64,000 nucleotides of DNA from assembly GCA_964487605.1 (NCBI GenBank), contig CAZARU010000016.1, positions 1 through 64,000 on the forward strand, in the 5' to 3' direction. The number at the start of each line of letters is the position of its first letter. The first letter of the stretch is position 1. Under the pieces are notes generated by a model, which was given only the letters and a program-made list of their open reading frames with translations, ran no database searches and was not told where the DNA came from. Shown piece after piece: positions 50,771 to 59,473 of the stretch. Source of the DNA: JAJDAH01 sp964487605 (GTDB lineage: Bacteria; Myxococcota_A; Polyangia; Polyangiales; Polyangiaceae). The translations under genes and the position numbers were made by a program.

Positions 50771-51373
50771 TCACGCGCAGACGTCGTTCCCCGCCGCGTG
50801 CTCGCAGTGGATGCTCGTCGGGTCCGGCGCCGCGAGGAATCCGAGGTGCGTCTCGACGCAGGTGCGCCGGGTGTCGTCGAACTTGTTGTCGAAGTCGTCC
50901 AGACAGTCGTCCTCGGAGGCGAAGTGGTTCGTGGTTCCGTACCCGCACTTGGTCTCGTAGGCCGTGCAGTGCGCGGTCGCGCTCGACGACGGTCCGCCGC
51001 CCGATCCGGCCGCGCCACCGGCACCTGCGCCACCCGCTGCGCCACCGGCGCCCGCACCGCCACCGGCGCCCGCGCCGCCACCGGCTCCTGCTCCGCCACC
51101 GGCGCCCGCACCGCCACCGGCACCCGCTCCACCACCGGCGCCAGCCATGCCCGACCCGGCAGCTCCCGCGGACCCACCGGAACCGGACGTGCCACCCGCA
51201 CCCGTTCCAGCCGTACCCGCCGTGCCGCCGCTACCCGTGCCCGCCGTGCCGCCCGAGCTGCCGGACGAGCCACCGCTGCCACCCTTCCCCTCGTCGTCAT
51301 CGCCGCCACAGCCGGCCACGAGCGCCAAGGGAGCCATCACCACCAACAAGCCAATCGTAGAACGCAAAGTCAT
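50771..51373 (-). CDS. Small lipoprotein with Ala-Gly hexapeptide repeats
   Basis: 200 residues from ATG 51373, with a GAGGAG-type site upstream. Lipobox A-L-V-A-G-C (Cys22). Over half the mature chain is Gly/Ala/Ser/Thr, including six copies of an A-G-A-G-G-G-like hexapeptide. The C-terminal 65 residues are a compact domain with five Cys (H-C-T-A-Y-E-T-K-C-G-Y, C-L-D-D-F, R-T-C, H-C-E-H, V-C-A). No enzymatic motif. Unrecognised. Confidence 0.72.
   Translation of the reverse strand: MTLRSTIGLLVVMAPLALVAGCGGDDDEGKGGSGGSSGSSGGTAGTGSGGTAGTAGTGAGGTSGSGGSAGAAGSGMAGAGGGAGAGGGAGAGGGAGAGGGAGAGGGAGAGGAAGGAGAGGAAGSGGGPSSSATAHCTAYETKCGYGTTNHFASEDDCLDDFDNKFDDTRRTCVETHLGFLAAPDPTSIHCEHAAGNDVCA
51042..51149 (+). 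repeat. Six 18-bp tandem repeats coding for a Gly/Ala hexapeptide
   Basis: Unit close to CCACCGGCGCCCGCACCG on the plus strand, repeated six times with few substitutions; in frame with the minus-strand lipoprotein gene, so copy-number change would alter linker length only. Confidence 0.8.
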
Positions 51374-51598
51374 CCTGAGATCTCCTCGCAAGGGAACGCT
51401 GAAGCGTAGACGCGTACGGCGCTCCGTCAAATCCCTCGGGGGAAGGCAGGGGAACGCGCCCGTTCGGCGCCCGAGGAGCACCGGGCACCGGTCGTCATCG
51501 CTCTGCGCGGCCGACCCCGCCGGACTTCGGTAAGCCCGTCCGGGGCACGAGCCACCGACCACTAGCAGGACCGACGGGAAGCACGCCTCCCGCGGAGG

Positions 51599-52669
51599 TC
51601 AGTTACACGCCTTGCTCACCGTATGCGTGTCGATGAGACCGCCCAGCACGGCGTGGAACTCGAACGTGATGCTCGAGTCGGTGACCGTCACGAGCTGCGC
51701 GCCGAAATCCAGGTTGTAGAAGAGCTCCGACTCGGGCACCGCGGTCCCCATGGCGTACTTCAGCGAGCCGCCGAGGCCGTTGACGAAGTAGGGAATGGCG
51801 CCGACCCGAAGGCGCTCGTAGGTGTGGTCGTGCCCCGACAGCACGACGTCGATGCCCCAGGCTTCGAACGGCCACTTCATGCGGTCGTTCGAGCCATGGT
51901 CGCCCGAGGAGTACGGCGGGCGATGGAAGTAGGCGAGCTTGAAGCATGCCGTGGACGAAGCGACCCGGTCCTGCAACCACTGCGCCTGAACGCTGTTCTC
52001 GTCGGCTCCGTCGGGCTCGTCCGACTCGCTGTCCAGCGCGAAGAGGTGAACGCGCCCGATCTGCACGTCGTAGTAGCGTTCGTTGCCGGGGAGCGTGAAG
52101 TAGTCGATGTACGGCTGCAGGTTCGCCGCGCGCCAGTCGTGGTTGCCAGGCGTCGGCCAGAAGCGGTTCTCCGCACTGCCGGGACCGAACGCGCCCACGT
52201 AGTTGCCGATGAAGCTCGCGTACTGAGCCCCGATGTTGCTGTCGATGGTGCCGGCGGCCCCGTCGGGATAGTTGTTGTCCCCCGTCGTGATGATGAAGTC
52301 CGGGTTCCAGCTCTTGACGAGCCCGCCCACCTTCGAGAGCCCGCCGATCCCCAGGGCGTCGATGAGGCTGTCCCCGAAATCGCCGATGACGGCGAAGCGC
52401 TGCTGATCGGGCACGCCGCCGGTCCCGCCCGCGCCGGCCATGGCCGACCCTCCACCGCCGGACGCGCCGCCGGCTCCCGCTGCGGCCGATCCCCCCGCGC
52501 CCCCCGCCGTGGATCCCGCGCTGCCCGCCGTCCCACCGACACCGCCCGCGGTGCCGCCCGCGCCGTCGACCGACGACGTTCCGCCGCTGCCTCCCCCCGA
52601 GCCTTCCTCGCCGCCACACGACGAGAGGGCGAGGCAGAGACCAGCGACAGCGAACGGCGGCACCCTCAT
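51599..52669 (-). CDS. Metallophosphoesterase (purple-acid-phosphatase-like) lipoprotein
   Basis: 356 residues from ATG 52669 with AGGAG upstream. Lipobox L-S-S-C (Cys18), a Gly-rich linker to about 90. The dinuclear metal centre is complete: G-D-F-G-D, T-G-D-N-N-Y, G-N-H-D-W, a lone His in Y-F-H-R-P-P-Y, and G-H-D-H-T-Y-E-R. This is the calcineurin-like phosphoesterase layout of tartrate-resistant acid phosphatases. Expected to hydrolyse phosphomonoesters outside the cytoplasm. Confidence 0.88.
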   Translation of the reverse strand: MRVPPFAVAGLCLALSSCGGEEGSGGGSGGTSSVDGAGGTAGGVGGTAGSAGSTAGGAGGSAAAGAGGASGGGGSAMAGAGGTGGVPDQQRFAVIGDFGDSLIDALGIGGLSKVGGLVKSWNPDFIITTGDNNYPDGAAGTIDSNIGAQYASFIGNYVGAFGPGSAENRFWPTPGNHDWRAANLQPYIDYFTLPGNERYYDVQIGRVHLFALDSESDEPDGADENSVQAQWLQDRVASSTACFKLAYFHRPPYSSGDHGSNDRMKWPFEAWGIDVVLSGHDHTYERLRVGAIPYFVNGLGGSLKYAMGTAVPESELFYNLDFGAQLVTVTDSSITFEFHAVLGGLIDTHTVSKACN

Positions 52670-52809
52670 GTGGACGACTCCTGGTGGGCGAGCGGCCTTA
52701 CGCCGCCTGGCTCGGTGAGCCTGCGGGAGGGCGCGCCCCGGCGCAAGGATCCGTGAGTGGGCCGAGGCCCGCGCCTCCTCTGGCCAGAGCGTGCGGTCGC
52801 GGCGGGCGG

Positions 52810-54018
52810 TCAGGAGGAAATGAGCGTCGCGCCGGTCGCGCGCTCGACGAACCAGACCGACGCCACGGCCGCCACCGCCCCCCCGGTGGCCACCGTCACC
52901 CGACGATGCGTCTCGGGGCGAGCTCGGCGCAGCCACGCGAGCAGCGGAAAGCACGGGAGCACGAGGGCGAGCTGACCCACCTCGACGCCCAGGTTGAAGC
53001 CCACGAGGCCCGGGACGAGACCCCCGCCCTGGCCGATCCCCAGGTCGCGAAGCACGCCGGAGAAACCGAAGCCGTGAACGAGCCCGAAGCCGAAGGTGAC
53101 GGCATGGCGCGCACGCGGCGCTTCGCGAACCACGTTCTCCACGCCGACGTACACGATGGACAGGGCGATGATCGACTCGACGACACCCGACGGCGGGGCG
53201 ATGACGCCGAGGGCTCCGAGCGCCAGGGTGATGCTGTGAGCGACCGTGAACGACGTGACGACCAGCAAGAGCTCCCTGGTCGTGCGAACGGCCAGGACCA
53301 GGGCAACGACGAACAGGACGTGATCGAAGCCGATCAGGATGTGCCAGATCCCCTCGACGAAGAAGCGGCGGACGTAGGCGAACGCCCCGCTCCCGACCGC
53401 CTGCCGCTCTCCGGGCTTCGCGCCGCCGGCGTCGGGCAAAACGGCGGGAGTCGCGGCGCCGCGCACCTCTCGGCCGAAGTCCACGGGCGCGGCGCCACGC
53501 GCCCCCGACGCATCGAAACGCGCGGTGCGCTTCTCCCGAGTGATCTCGAACTCGAACACCGCCGGACCCACGTGCGCGAAGACGAGGATGCGGTGGCCTC
53601 CTTCGTCCTCCATCAGGAGCGTCGTGTCGATGGCGACCTGCCGGGGTGCCGACTTGCACAGCCAGTCGCGAAGCAAGCGCACGCTTCGCCCGCCGGAAGT
53701 CACGTGGAAGTCGCGCACCTCGCCCGCGACGCACTCGGCACCGTCCGCCTCCACGGCGAGCTTCGCGTCGAGGTAGCTGACGACGGAATCTCGCGCCGCG
53801 AGGATGCGCTCGGGCGTGACGCTCCGCGGATCCCCACCCATCTCGCCGGCGAGTACCGCGACCAGGGTGGGGCCATCGAGGGCGAACAACACGTGGACGC
53901 GGGCGCCGTCCACGGCGACCTTCATCGAGCTGGCGGAGAACGGGTGCGCGAGGGCCTTGCTCGGCAGCGCGAGGCCGGCGAGGAAGCACCAAGCGGCGAG
54001 CAGCGCCGAGCGGAACAC
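52810..54018 (-). CDS. HupE/UreJ_2-family membrane protein
   Basis: 402 residues from GTG 54018. Signal peptide ending A-L-A with His-Pro following (A-H-P-F). An extracytoplasmic strand-rich domain to about 210 is followed by about six transmembrane helices bearing the HupE/UreJ signature: G-x-x-H-I-L-I-G-F-D-H-V-L-F, S-F-T-V-A-H-S-I-T-L-A, Y-V-G-V-E-N-V, and F-G-L-V-H-G-F-G-F-S. The conserved His/Asp in membrane helices suggest nickel, cobalt or another metal. No hydrogenase or urease genes are nearby, so the transported metal is unclear. Confidence 0.82.
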   Translation of the reverse strand: MFRSALLAAWCFLAGLALPSKALAHPFSASSMKVAVDGARVHVLFALDGPTLVAVLAGEMGGDPRSVTPERILAARDSVVSYLDAKLAVEADGAECVAGEVRDFHVTSGGRSVRLLRDWLCKSAPRQVAIDTTLLMEDEGGHRILVFAHVGPAVFEFEITREKRTARFDASGARGAAPVDFGREVRGAATPAVLPDAGGAKPGERQAVGSGAFAYVRRFFVEGIWHILIGFDHVLFVVALVLAVRTTRELLLVVTSFTVAHSITLALGALGVIAPPSGVVESIIALSIVYVGVENVVREAPRARHAVTFGFGLVHGFGFSGVLRDLGIGQGGGLVPGLVGFNLGVEVGQLALVLPCFPLLAWLRRARPETHRRVTVATGGAVAAVASVWFVERATGATLISS

Positions 54019-54177
54019 GAGGCCATTTGCCGTCCGCGGCCCGCGAGGCGCAACCCGCAGGCGCCGCCCGGGTGCCTCGTCGGGCCGCTTCCGGCAACGG
54101 CGTCATCATTTCCTCGCGCTCGAGGTCGTCGGGCTCAAGTCCCTGCGCGACCGCCCGTTCTGTAGCGGCGAGCCACC

Positions 54178-55170
54178 GTGACTTCTGCTGGCACGTCGCC
54201 GTCCGCGAATCGTCGGGAGGGACCCTCCGCCCTCGGCCTGTCGCTGGAGGGGCCGATCTCGCGAAGGGCGACGTGCTCGTCCCACGTCGCGAGGCGCGCG
54301 AGCGGCGCGCAGGTGATGGTGACGGTGCTCGACCCGCAGGCCTCGGTGGACGAGCGCGAGCGGTTCCTGGCGGGCGCGAACGCGATGCTCGTGCTGGGCG
54401 CGCGCGCCGACATCCTCACGGTGTACGAGGTGTCGGCCGAGGACGCTTGCTTCGTCTCGGAGCTCTGGACGATCGGGACCTGCGCCGATCTCCCGACGCT
54501 GCGCCTCGGGCTCGAGCGAAAGCTCGACGTGGTCCAGCGCATCTGCGACGCCCTCGCCGCCGTTCACGCGGCCGGCGTCGTCCATGGGTGCCTGTGCCCG
54601 GGCAACGTCCTGCTCGACGACGACCTGCAGCCCGTACTCAGCGAGGTCGGGGTGGTGGACGTGAGCAAGAAGCTGGACGCCCTGGACGATCCGCAGGGGT
54701 ACGCCGCCTTCGCGTCACCGGAGGCGAGGCAGGGCGAGGCGTTGAGCTGGGCGTCCGACGTCTACAGCGTGGGCCGCTTCCTGCAGTTCGTGCTCCTCGG
54801 CGAGACCGTCGAGCACGAGACGCTGGCCATTCCGCGTCTGGAGCGCCTCGCGAAGAGCGCCCCCGCGGGCCTGGTTCGGATAGTGCGAAAGTGCACGGCG
54901 GCCCACGTGACGCACCGCTACCTGACCATCGAAGACCTGCGCGCGGACCTGCTGCGCTACGGGCGGCACGCCGAGGTGGGCATGGGGCACGCCGACGTCG
55001 TGGAGGAAAATCCGACGGGACTGATGGCGAGCCGCTCGCCTCCCTCGCAGCGACGGCGCGCAGCCCCGCGCGGCACGGGAGCGAAGCGCAGCGGCGCCGT
55101 CTGGTGGGCCGCGCTCGCCATCGCCTCCGCGGGCGCGGCGGCCGGCGCCTACGTGCTGCTCGGCGGCTGA
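54178..55170 (+). CDS. Membrane-anchored protein-kinase-like pseudokinase
   Basis: 330 residues from GTG 54178. The fold of a Hanks-type kinase is recognisable (L-A-A-V-H-A-A-G-V-V-H, N-V-L-L-D, F-A-S-P-E, W-A-S-D-V-Y-S-V-G), but key residues are lost: the V-A-I-K Lys is absent, H-R-D is H136-G-C138 (no catalytic Asp), and D-F-G is E156-V-G. Asn143 remains. Catalysis is therefore unlikely. A basic region and one C-terminal transmembrane helix (about 307-328) anchor it. It may act as a scaffold or allosteric partner. It overlaps the convergent methyltransferase gene by 22 nt. Confidence 0.8.
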   Translation: MTSAGTSPSANRREGPSALGLSLEGPISRRATCSSHVARRASGAQVMVTVLDPQASVDERERFLAGANAMLVLGARADILTVYEVSAEDACFVSELWTIGTCADLPTLRLGLERKLDVVQRICDALAAVHAAGVVHGCLCPGNVLLDDDLQPVLSEVGVVDVSKKLDALDDPQGYAAFASPEARQGEALSWASDVYSVGRFLQFVLLGETVEHETLAIPRLERLAKSAPAGLVRIVRKCTAAHVTHRYLTIEDLRADLLRYGRHAEVGMGHADVVEENPTGLMASRSPPSQRRRAAPRGTGAKRSGAVWWAALAIASAGAAAGAYVLLGG

Positions 55171-56165
55171 CCGGAACCCGGGCGGTCTCCCCTCGGCCGG
55201 GCTCGGGCGACGAGCGCGCACATGCCCCCCCCGGGGCCGCCGAGCGGCAGTCGCTCCACCGAGGCGAATCCGGACCCCGCGAGCCACTCGCGCAGCAGCG
55301 CTTCGGAGTGCGGGCGCCCGCGGGTCCGCAGCGCGAGATGGAGCGCGTAGGCGGCGACGCGCTGGTCACCGAGCGCGGAGCCGTCGGACATCGCATCCAC
55401 GACGACGAACGCTCCCCCTGGTCGCAGCGCGCACGCGAAGCGCCGAACGAGCGCCATGGCGACGTCCTCGCTCTCCAGGTGGAGCACGTTCGCGAGGATC
55501 ACGGCGTCATAGGCGCCGGCGGGCACTGCGACTTCCCAGAAATCGCCCTGGAGGACGTCCGCACGGCCACCGAGTCCTGCACGGCACGCGTGCTCGGTGA
55601 ACACGTCCAGGACACCCGGAAGGTCGATCGCGGTCACCCGGCGGTCCGGCGCTCGCGCCGCCAGGGCGAGGCTCCAGACGCCCGACCCCGCACCAACGTC
55701 GAGGACGTGCGCCCCCGGCGGAAGGTCCACCCGACGGGCGAGGTCGCCTGCCGGGTGGCGGAAGACCTCCGCGAGGTGCTCGACGACCTGCGCGTAGACG
55801 GCGGCACGCTCCTCGGGCGAGCCGTCGGAGCGGAACGGGCGGTGCCCGTACCGGAGCAAGTCGCGAGTTCCGCCCCAGAGCGCGCAAACGCGCTCCGCGG
55901 ACACGCCCGCGAACGCCGCCAGAAGCACCGGCGTCGGGGTGTACGTCCCGTTCGTCTCCGTCAGCAGCTCGCGCGTACGCAGGATCTCCAGGACCACTCG
56001 CGTCGCGTCCTCGTCGGTACGGAGGCGACGTGCGAGGTCGGGCGACGTCGCCGGGGTCTCGACGAGCGACGCCAGGATCCCCGTCTCCGCGGCGGCTGCC
56101 ACCGCGGAGACGAGCGCCGCGGTGGCGATGGCCTCCTGCGCGTTCCGAAACGTACCGTCGTTCAT
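55149..56165 (-). CDS. SAM-dependent O-methyltransferase (family 2, HIOMT-like)
   Basis: 338 residues. N-terminal winged-helix dimerisation domain (about 1-85), then the Rossmann core with V-L-D-V-G-A-G-S-G, A-I-D-L-P (ribose-binding Asp), G-D-F-W and an H-L-E-S-E-D segment. This is the family of plant and bacterial small-molecule O-methyltransferases. It begins in a 4-nt overlap with the ATP-grasp gene, so it belongs to the TetR-controlled dikinase operon and probably modifies the same or a related compound. Confidence 0.88.
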   Translation of the reverse strand: MNDGTFRNAQEAIATAALVSAVAAAAETGILASLVETPATSPDLARRLRTDEDATRVVLEILRTRELLTETNGTYTPTPVLLAAFAGVSAERVCALWGGTRDLLRYGHRPFRSDGSPEERAAVYAQVVEHLAEVFRHPAGDLARRVDLPPGAHVLDVGAGSGVWSLALAARAPDRRVTAIDLPGVLDVFTEHACRAGLGGRADVLQGDFWEVAVPAGAYDAVILANVLHLESEDVAMALVRRFACALRPGGAFVVVDAMSDGSALGDQRVAAYALHLALRTRGRPHSEALLREWLAGSGFASVERLPLGGPGGGMCALVARARPRGDRPGSGQPPSST

Positions 56166-56968
56166 CGCGTGACGGCCCGTCGCTGGAGCAGGACCACCTG
56201 CTCGTCCACGAGCGCCCACTCGATGTCGTGCTCGCCCGAGAAGTGCCGCTCGCAGCGGGAAGCCAGGACGTCCAGCTCGCGCAGGTGAGCGTCGGTGAGG
56301 CACAACGCCGCCGCCCTGCCGGCATCGACCGCGACCTCCTCCGTGTCACCGTCCGGCGTGCACCGGATCATCAGATCCTTTTCGCCGGCGCTCCGCTCCA
56401 GCACGGCCCCGCCGCGGCTCACCCGGTAGCGGTCGGGCGTCACGACACCCGACACGACGGCCTCGCCGAGACCCCAGGTCGCCTCGATCACGCGCTCGTC
56501 CGCGCCGGTGAGGGGGTTCCTCGTGAACATCACCCCCGCGCAGCGCGGCTCCACCATTTGCTGGACGACCACCGCGATCTTCGGCTCCGACTCGAGCCCC
56601 AGGCGGGCGCGGTATGCCAGCGCGGAAGGCGTGCGACCAGAGCGCCACACCTCCACGACACTCTCGGCGAGCGCGTCGGGGGTCACGACGTTCAGACGCG
56701 TCAGGTGCTGGCCGGCAAAGCTCGCGGCGGACGAGTCCTCACCCACCGCGGACGAACGACAGGCGACACGCCGGACGGCGAAGCTCGAGAAGAGCTGCGT
56801 CACCGACTCACGCGCGTCGGCCTCACCGGCGACCACCGCTTCGACCAGATCCACCGACAGGGCACACCCTGCGGGCACCGGCAAGCCGACGCGCAGAGCC
56901 GCGCCGAGCTGCACGGCCTTGCCGCCGAAGCGCACCTCGTCGGTCGCTCGCTCGAGCGGGACGATCAC
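56162..56968 (-). CDS. PEP/pyruvate-binding (ATP-grasp) subunit of a split dikinase
   Basis: 268 residues matching the N-terminal ATP-binding domain of PEP synthase and rifampin phosphotransferase: F-G-G-K-A-V-Q-L-G, V-P-A-G-C-A-L, C-R-S-S-A-V-G-E-D, F-A-G-Q-H, Q-x-M-V-E-P-R-C-A-G-V-M-F-T and E-A-T-W-G-L-G-E-A-V-V-S-G. C-terminal D-I-E-W-A-L closes the domain. No swivel or PEP-binding domain follows, and these are supplied by the gene just upstream, with which it overlaps by 4 nt. It would bind ATP and phosphorylate the swivel His of its partner. Confidence 0.85.
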   Translation of the reverse strand: MIVPLERATDEVRFGGKAVQLGAALRVGLPVPAGCALSVDLVEAVVAGEADARESVTQLFSSFAVRRVACRSSAVGEDSSAASFAGQHLTRLNVVTPDALAESVVEVWRSGRTPSALAYRARLGLESEPKIAVVVQQMVEPRCAGVMFTRNPLTGADERVIEATWGLGEAVVSGVVTPDRYRVSRGGAVLERSAGEKDLMIRCTPDGDTEEVAVDAGRAAALCLTDAHLRELDVLASRCERHFSGEHDIEWALVDEQVVLLQRRAVTR

Positions 56969-58704
56969 GAGAGGACTCTCACCGTACCGGCGGTCCCGTC
57001 GATCTCCACCGTGGCGCCGTCCGGGATGCGAACGGTGGCGTCACGACAGCCGACGACACCGGGGATCCCGTATTCACGCGCGACGATGGCCGGATGCGAC
57101 AGCAAGCCACCGCGATCGGTGACGACCCCACCGATCAACGGCAACAGCACGTTGTAGGTGGGTACCGTCATCCTCGCGATGAGCACGTCGCCCCGCTGCA
57201 CTCGCGCGAACTCTGTGGGCGACAGGACGACGCGCGCGGTGCCGACGTAGCGACCACCGCTGGCAGAGAGTCCGCGCACGACGGTAGGGTCCGGACGGTC
57301 CGCGCGCTCGTCGAACATGGCGCCGATGTACGCGCCGATGGCTCGAAGTGAGCGCGCCGTACCCCCGGAGAACCACTCCGCCGGCGGTGGCGGCGACGCC
57401 GGCAGGCCGAGGACGTCCGGCGCGTCGCGGCTCGTCGCCGTGCGGCGATAGGCGACGATGGCGGCGACCTCCTCCGCAGACGGGCCCGCGCGCCCGTCGA
57501 GGAGCGCCAGGATCTCGTCGTGCAGGAGATCGAAGACGTGGTCCTGCGCCAGGAGGGCACCACTGGCCGCGAAGCGCCGACCCGCTTCGAGGAGCGCCCG
57601 GCGGGCCAGCCCCGCAGCCCAGTCGTCGTTGCCGTGGTTGCGATCGTCCCGCAGCCGGTAGTGACGCCGCGCCTCCTCGAGAAGCTCGTCGAAGGCGGCG
57701 CGATGCTGCTCCGGTACGCGGCTGCGCACCTCGGCGGTCCGTCGATCGACCGCGTCTGCCTGGGCGAGGGAGCTCCCCTCCAGCCCGGACCGGAGGATCT
57801 TCACGAGCACCTCGGGCACCTCGATGGCCGACAGGTCGGCGACGTCGAACCCGGTGAACACACGCAGCCCGAACCGCTCGAGCCAGTCGCGAACCGCGTC
57901 GCCGAGCTCGCCCGAGGCCTGCCGGAGGGACGCGATGATCTCGGCTGGCGGCGCGTCCGAGGTCAGCCGCGCCCGCTGCTCGGCGTCCCCGGAGAGCGCC
58001 GTGACGATGCGAGCCACCTCCGCCTCCGCGCCGCGCGAACCGGCGGACGCGCCACGCATCAGGTCGAGGAGACGCGCGGCCTCGACTCCGGTCCACCCTG
58101 CCGCTTGGGCGATGAAGTCACCGATGGGAAGCATCACGGCGCATACGAGGCGATGGTGCCGATAGGTGGCCGCCTGGTAGGCGTCGCGACACGCGCTGAC
58201 GTGCACCGCGAGCTCCCCATCCGTGAGACTTCGGGGGTTCACCTCCTGCAGCTCGGCGTGCCGCCCGAGGACCTCCTCGCGCTCGCGGTAGAAGCTCGCG
58301 GCTTCCTCCCGCCAGCGACGCGAAGCGAACGTCTCGTCGGCCACCCGGACTCTGCGCCGGATGCCCGGGTGGAGCCAGCAGAGGAGCTTGAAGATTGCCT
58401 TGGGCGGCGGGCCCTTCGCGTCCTTGGGGGCACCCAGCGGCCGCACGCACGTGTAGCCGAAGCCGTTGATGAACGCGATCTGAATGGTGTCGAGGAGCGC
58501 GCCGTTCGCCTCGAAGGCGTCCCGGAATCCCCTGATGTAGGGCTCGGGCAAGGCCTCCGACAGCCACCGGCTCAGGGGGCGCTCGAAGTGCTGCGCCCCG
58601 AGGCTCCAGGAGCCCGGCTCGGGTGGCTCGAACGTCCGGGCAGGACTGCCCGCCTTCGGGTTCACGACCTGCTCCGACGACGACACGACGCTGATGTGAT
58701 TCAT
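56965..58704 (-). CDS. Dikinase partner: substrate-domain plus phosphohistidine swivel domain
   Basis: 579 residues. The first about 490 are helical and resemble the substrate-binding domain of rifampin phosphotransferase (R-P-L-S-R-W, G-F-R-D-A-F-E, G-A-L-L-D-T). The C-terminal 85 residues are the PEP-utiliser swivel domain, with His537 in G-G-L-L-S-H-P-A-I-V-A-R-E-Y-G-I-P. Together with the downstream ATP-grasp subunit this reconstructs an Rph-like enzyme that transfers the beta-phosphate of ATP to a small molecule. There is no PEP-binding barrel. Overlaps the TetR gene and the ATP-grasp gene by 4 nt each. Confidence 0.8.
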   Translation of the reverse strand: MNHISVVSSSEQVVNPKAGSPARTFEPPEPGSWSLGAQHFERPLSRWLSEALPEPYIRGFRDAFEANGALLDTIQIAFINGFGYTCVRPLGAPKDAKGPPPKAIFKLLCWLHPGIRRRVRVADETFASRRWREEAASFYREREEVLGRHAELQEVNPRSLTDGELAVHVSACRDAYQAATYRHHRLVCAVMLPIGDFIAQAAGWTGVEAARLLDLMRGASAGSRGAEAEVARIVTALSGDAEQRARLTSDAPPAEIIASLRQASGELGDAVRDWLERFGLRVFTGFDVADLSAIEVPEVLVKILRSGLEGSSLAQADAVDRRTAEVRSRVPEQHRAAFDELLEEARRHYRLRDDRNHGNDDWAAGLARRALLEAGRRFAASGALLAQDHVFDLLHDEILALLDGRAGPSAEEVAAIVAYRRTATSRDAPDVLGLPASPPPPAEWFSGGTARSLRAIGAYIGAMFDERADRPDPTVVRGLSASGGRYVGTARVVLSPTEFARVQRGDVLIARMTVPTYNVLLPLIGGVVTDRGGLLSHPAIVAREYGIPGVVGCRDATVRIPDGATVEIDGTAGTVRVLS

Positions 58705-59354
58705 GGCTCTTCTCCCCGTTCCCTTCCGAGTTCGGCAATGAGGGCGCGAAGCGCCCACGCGACGGCTCGTCCCGACTGCTCCCCGGTGACGCCGAAGCGA
58801 TCCTCGATCGTCTTCCAGGCCAGGGAGCTGTAGAGCAGGCGAACCACGGCGAACCGCGCTTCGGCCTGCGCCGGGGAGAGGTGGTCCAGCTTCGGCGCGA
58901 GCAACTGCCGCAGCGCCTTGGTGCGTCGTTCGTGCCCGACCCGGGCGAACTCGCCGACCGCGGCTGCGTTGACCGTCGCGCGGATCATCGCGCGATCGCG
59001 ATCGAAGTGCAGGAACGACTCGACCGCGAGACCTGGAACGTCGTCCAGGCTCGAAGGAACGTCGGGGCGCGGCAACCTGCGAACCCAGTGCTCGTCGAAG
59101 CCGCGCTGCAGCGCCTCGCGGTTCGGGAAGTAACGGTACACGGTCGGCTCGCTGACCTCAGCGCGCTCGGCCACCTTCGCCACCGAGAGCTCGGTCAGGG
59201 ACTCGTCGGCGAGCACCTCGCACAGCGCGGAGAGGATGCGCTCACGCGTCGCCTCGGCTTGCTGCTCCCGGAGCCGGTTGTCGTAGGTCCGGCGGCGGGT
59301 CCCCGAGGCCTTCCCACCTCGCGGCCGTCGCGACGATAGCCCGCCTTTATTCAT
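58701..59354 (-). CDS. TetR-family transcriptional repressor
   Basis: 217 residues. An Arg/Lys-rich N-terminal tail, then the TetR HTH (R-E-R-I-L-S-A-L, L-S-V-A-K-V-A-E-R-A-E-V-S, T-V-Y-R-Y-F-P-N-R-E-A-L) at about 37-85; the rest is a helical ligand-binding domain. First gene of the operon with the split dikinase and O-methyltransferase, with a 4-nt overlap. A short palindrome lies 7 nt before its start codon, suggesting autoregulation. The ligand is likely the compound modified by the operon (inference). Confidence 0.9.
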   Translation of the reverse strand: MNKGGLSSRRPRGGKASGTRRRTYDNRLREQQAEATRERILSALCEVLADESLTELSVAKVAERAEVSEPTVYRYFPNREALQRGFDEHWVRRLPRPDVPSSLDDVPGLAVESFLHFDRDRAMIRATVNAAAVGEFARVGHERRTKALRQLLAPKLDHLSPAQAEARFAVVRLLYSSLAWKTIEDRFGVTGEQSGRAVAWALRALIAELGRERGEEP

Positions 59355-59360
59355 GAGAGC

Positions 59361-59371
59361 AGAATTATTCT
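59361..59371. promoter_or_regulatory. Palindrome AGAAT-T-ATTCT, probable TetR operator
   Basis: A perfect 5-bp inverted repeat in an AT-rich island 7 nt upstream of the TetR start. A TTGACG (minus strand, 59385-59390) lies 17 bp upstream of TAATTC (59362-59367), so the palindrome would overlap the -10. Confidence 0.5.
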
Positions 59372-59473
59372 AAATATGCGCCGTCGTCAACCAATTTATC
59401 GGGCCTCCGGCGCCTGGGGTAGCGGCCGACGATCTGCCAGGAATTTCCCTGCAAAGGCCCGATGGCCGTCGCC

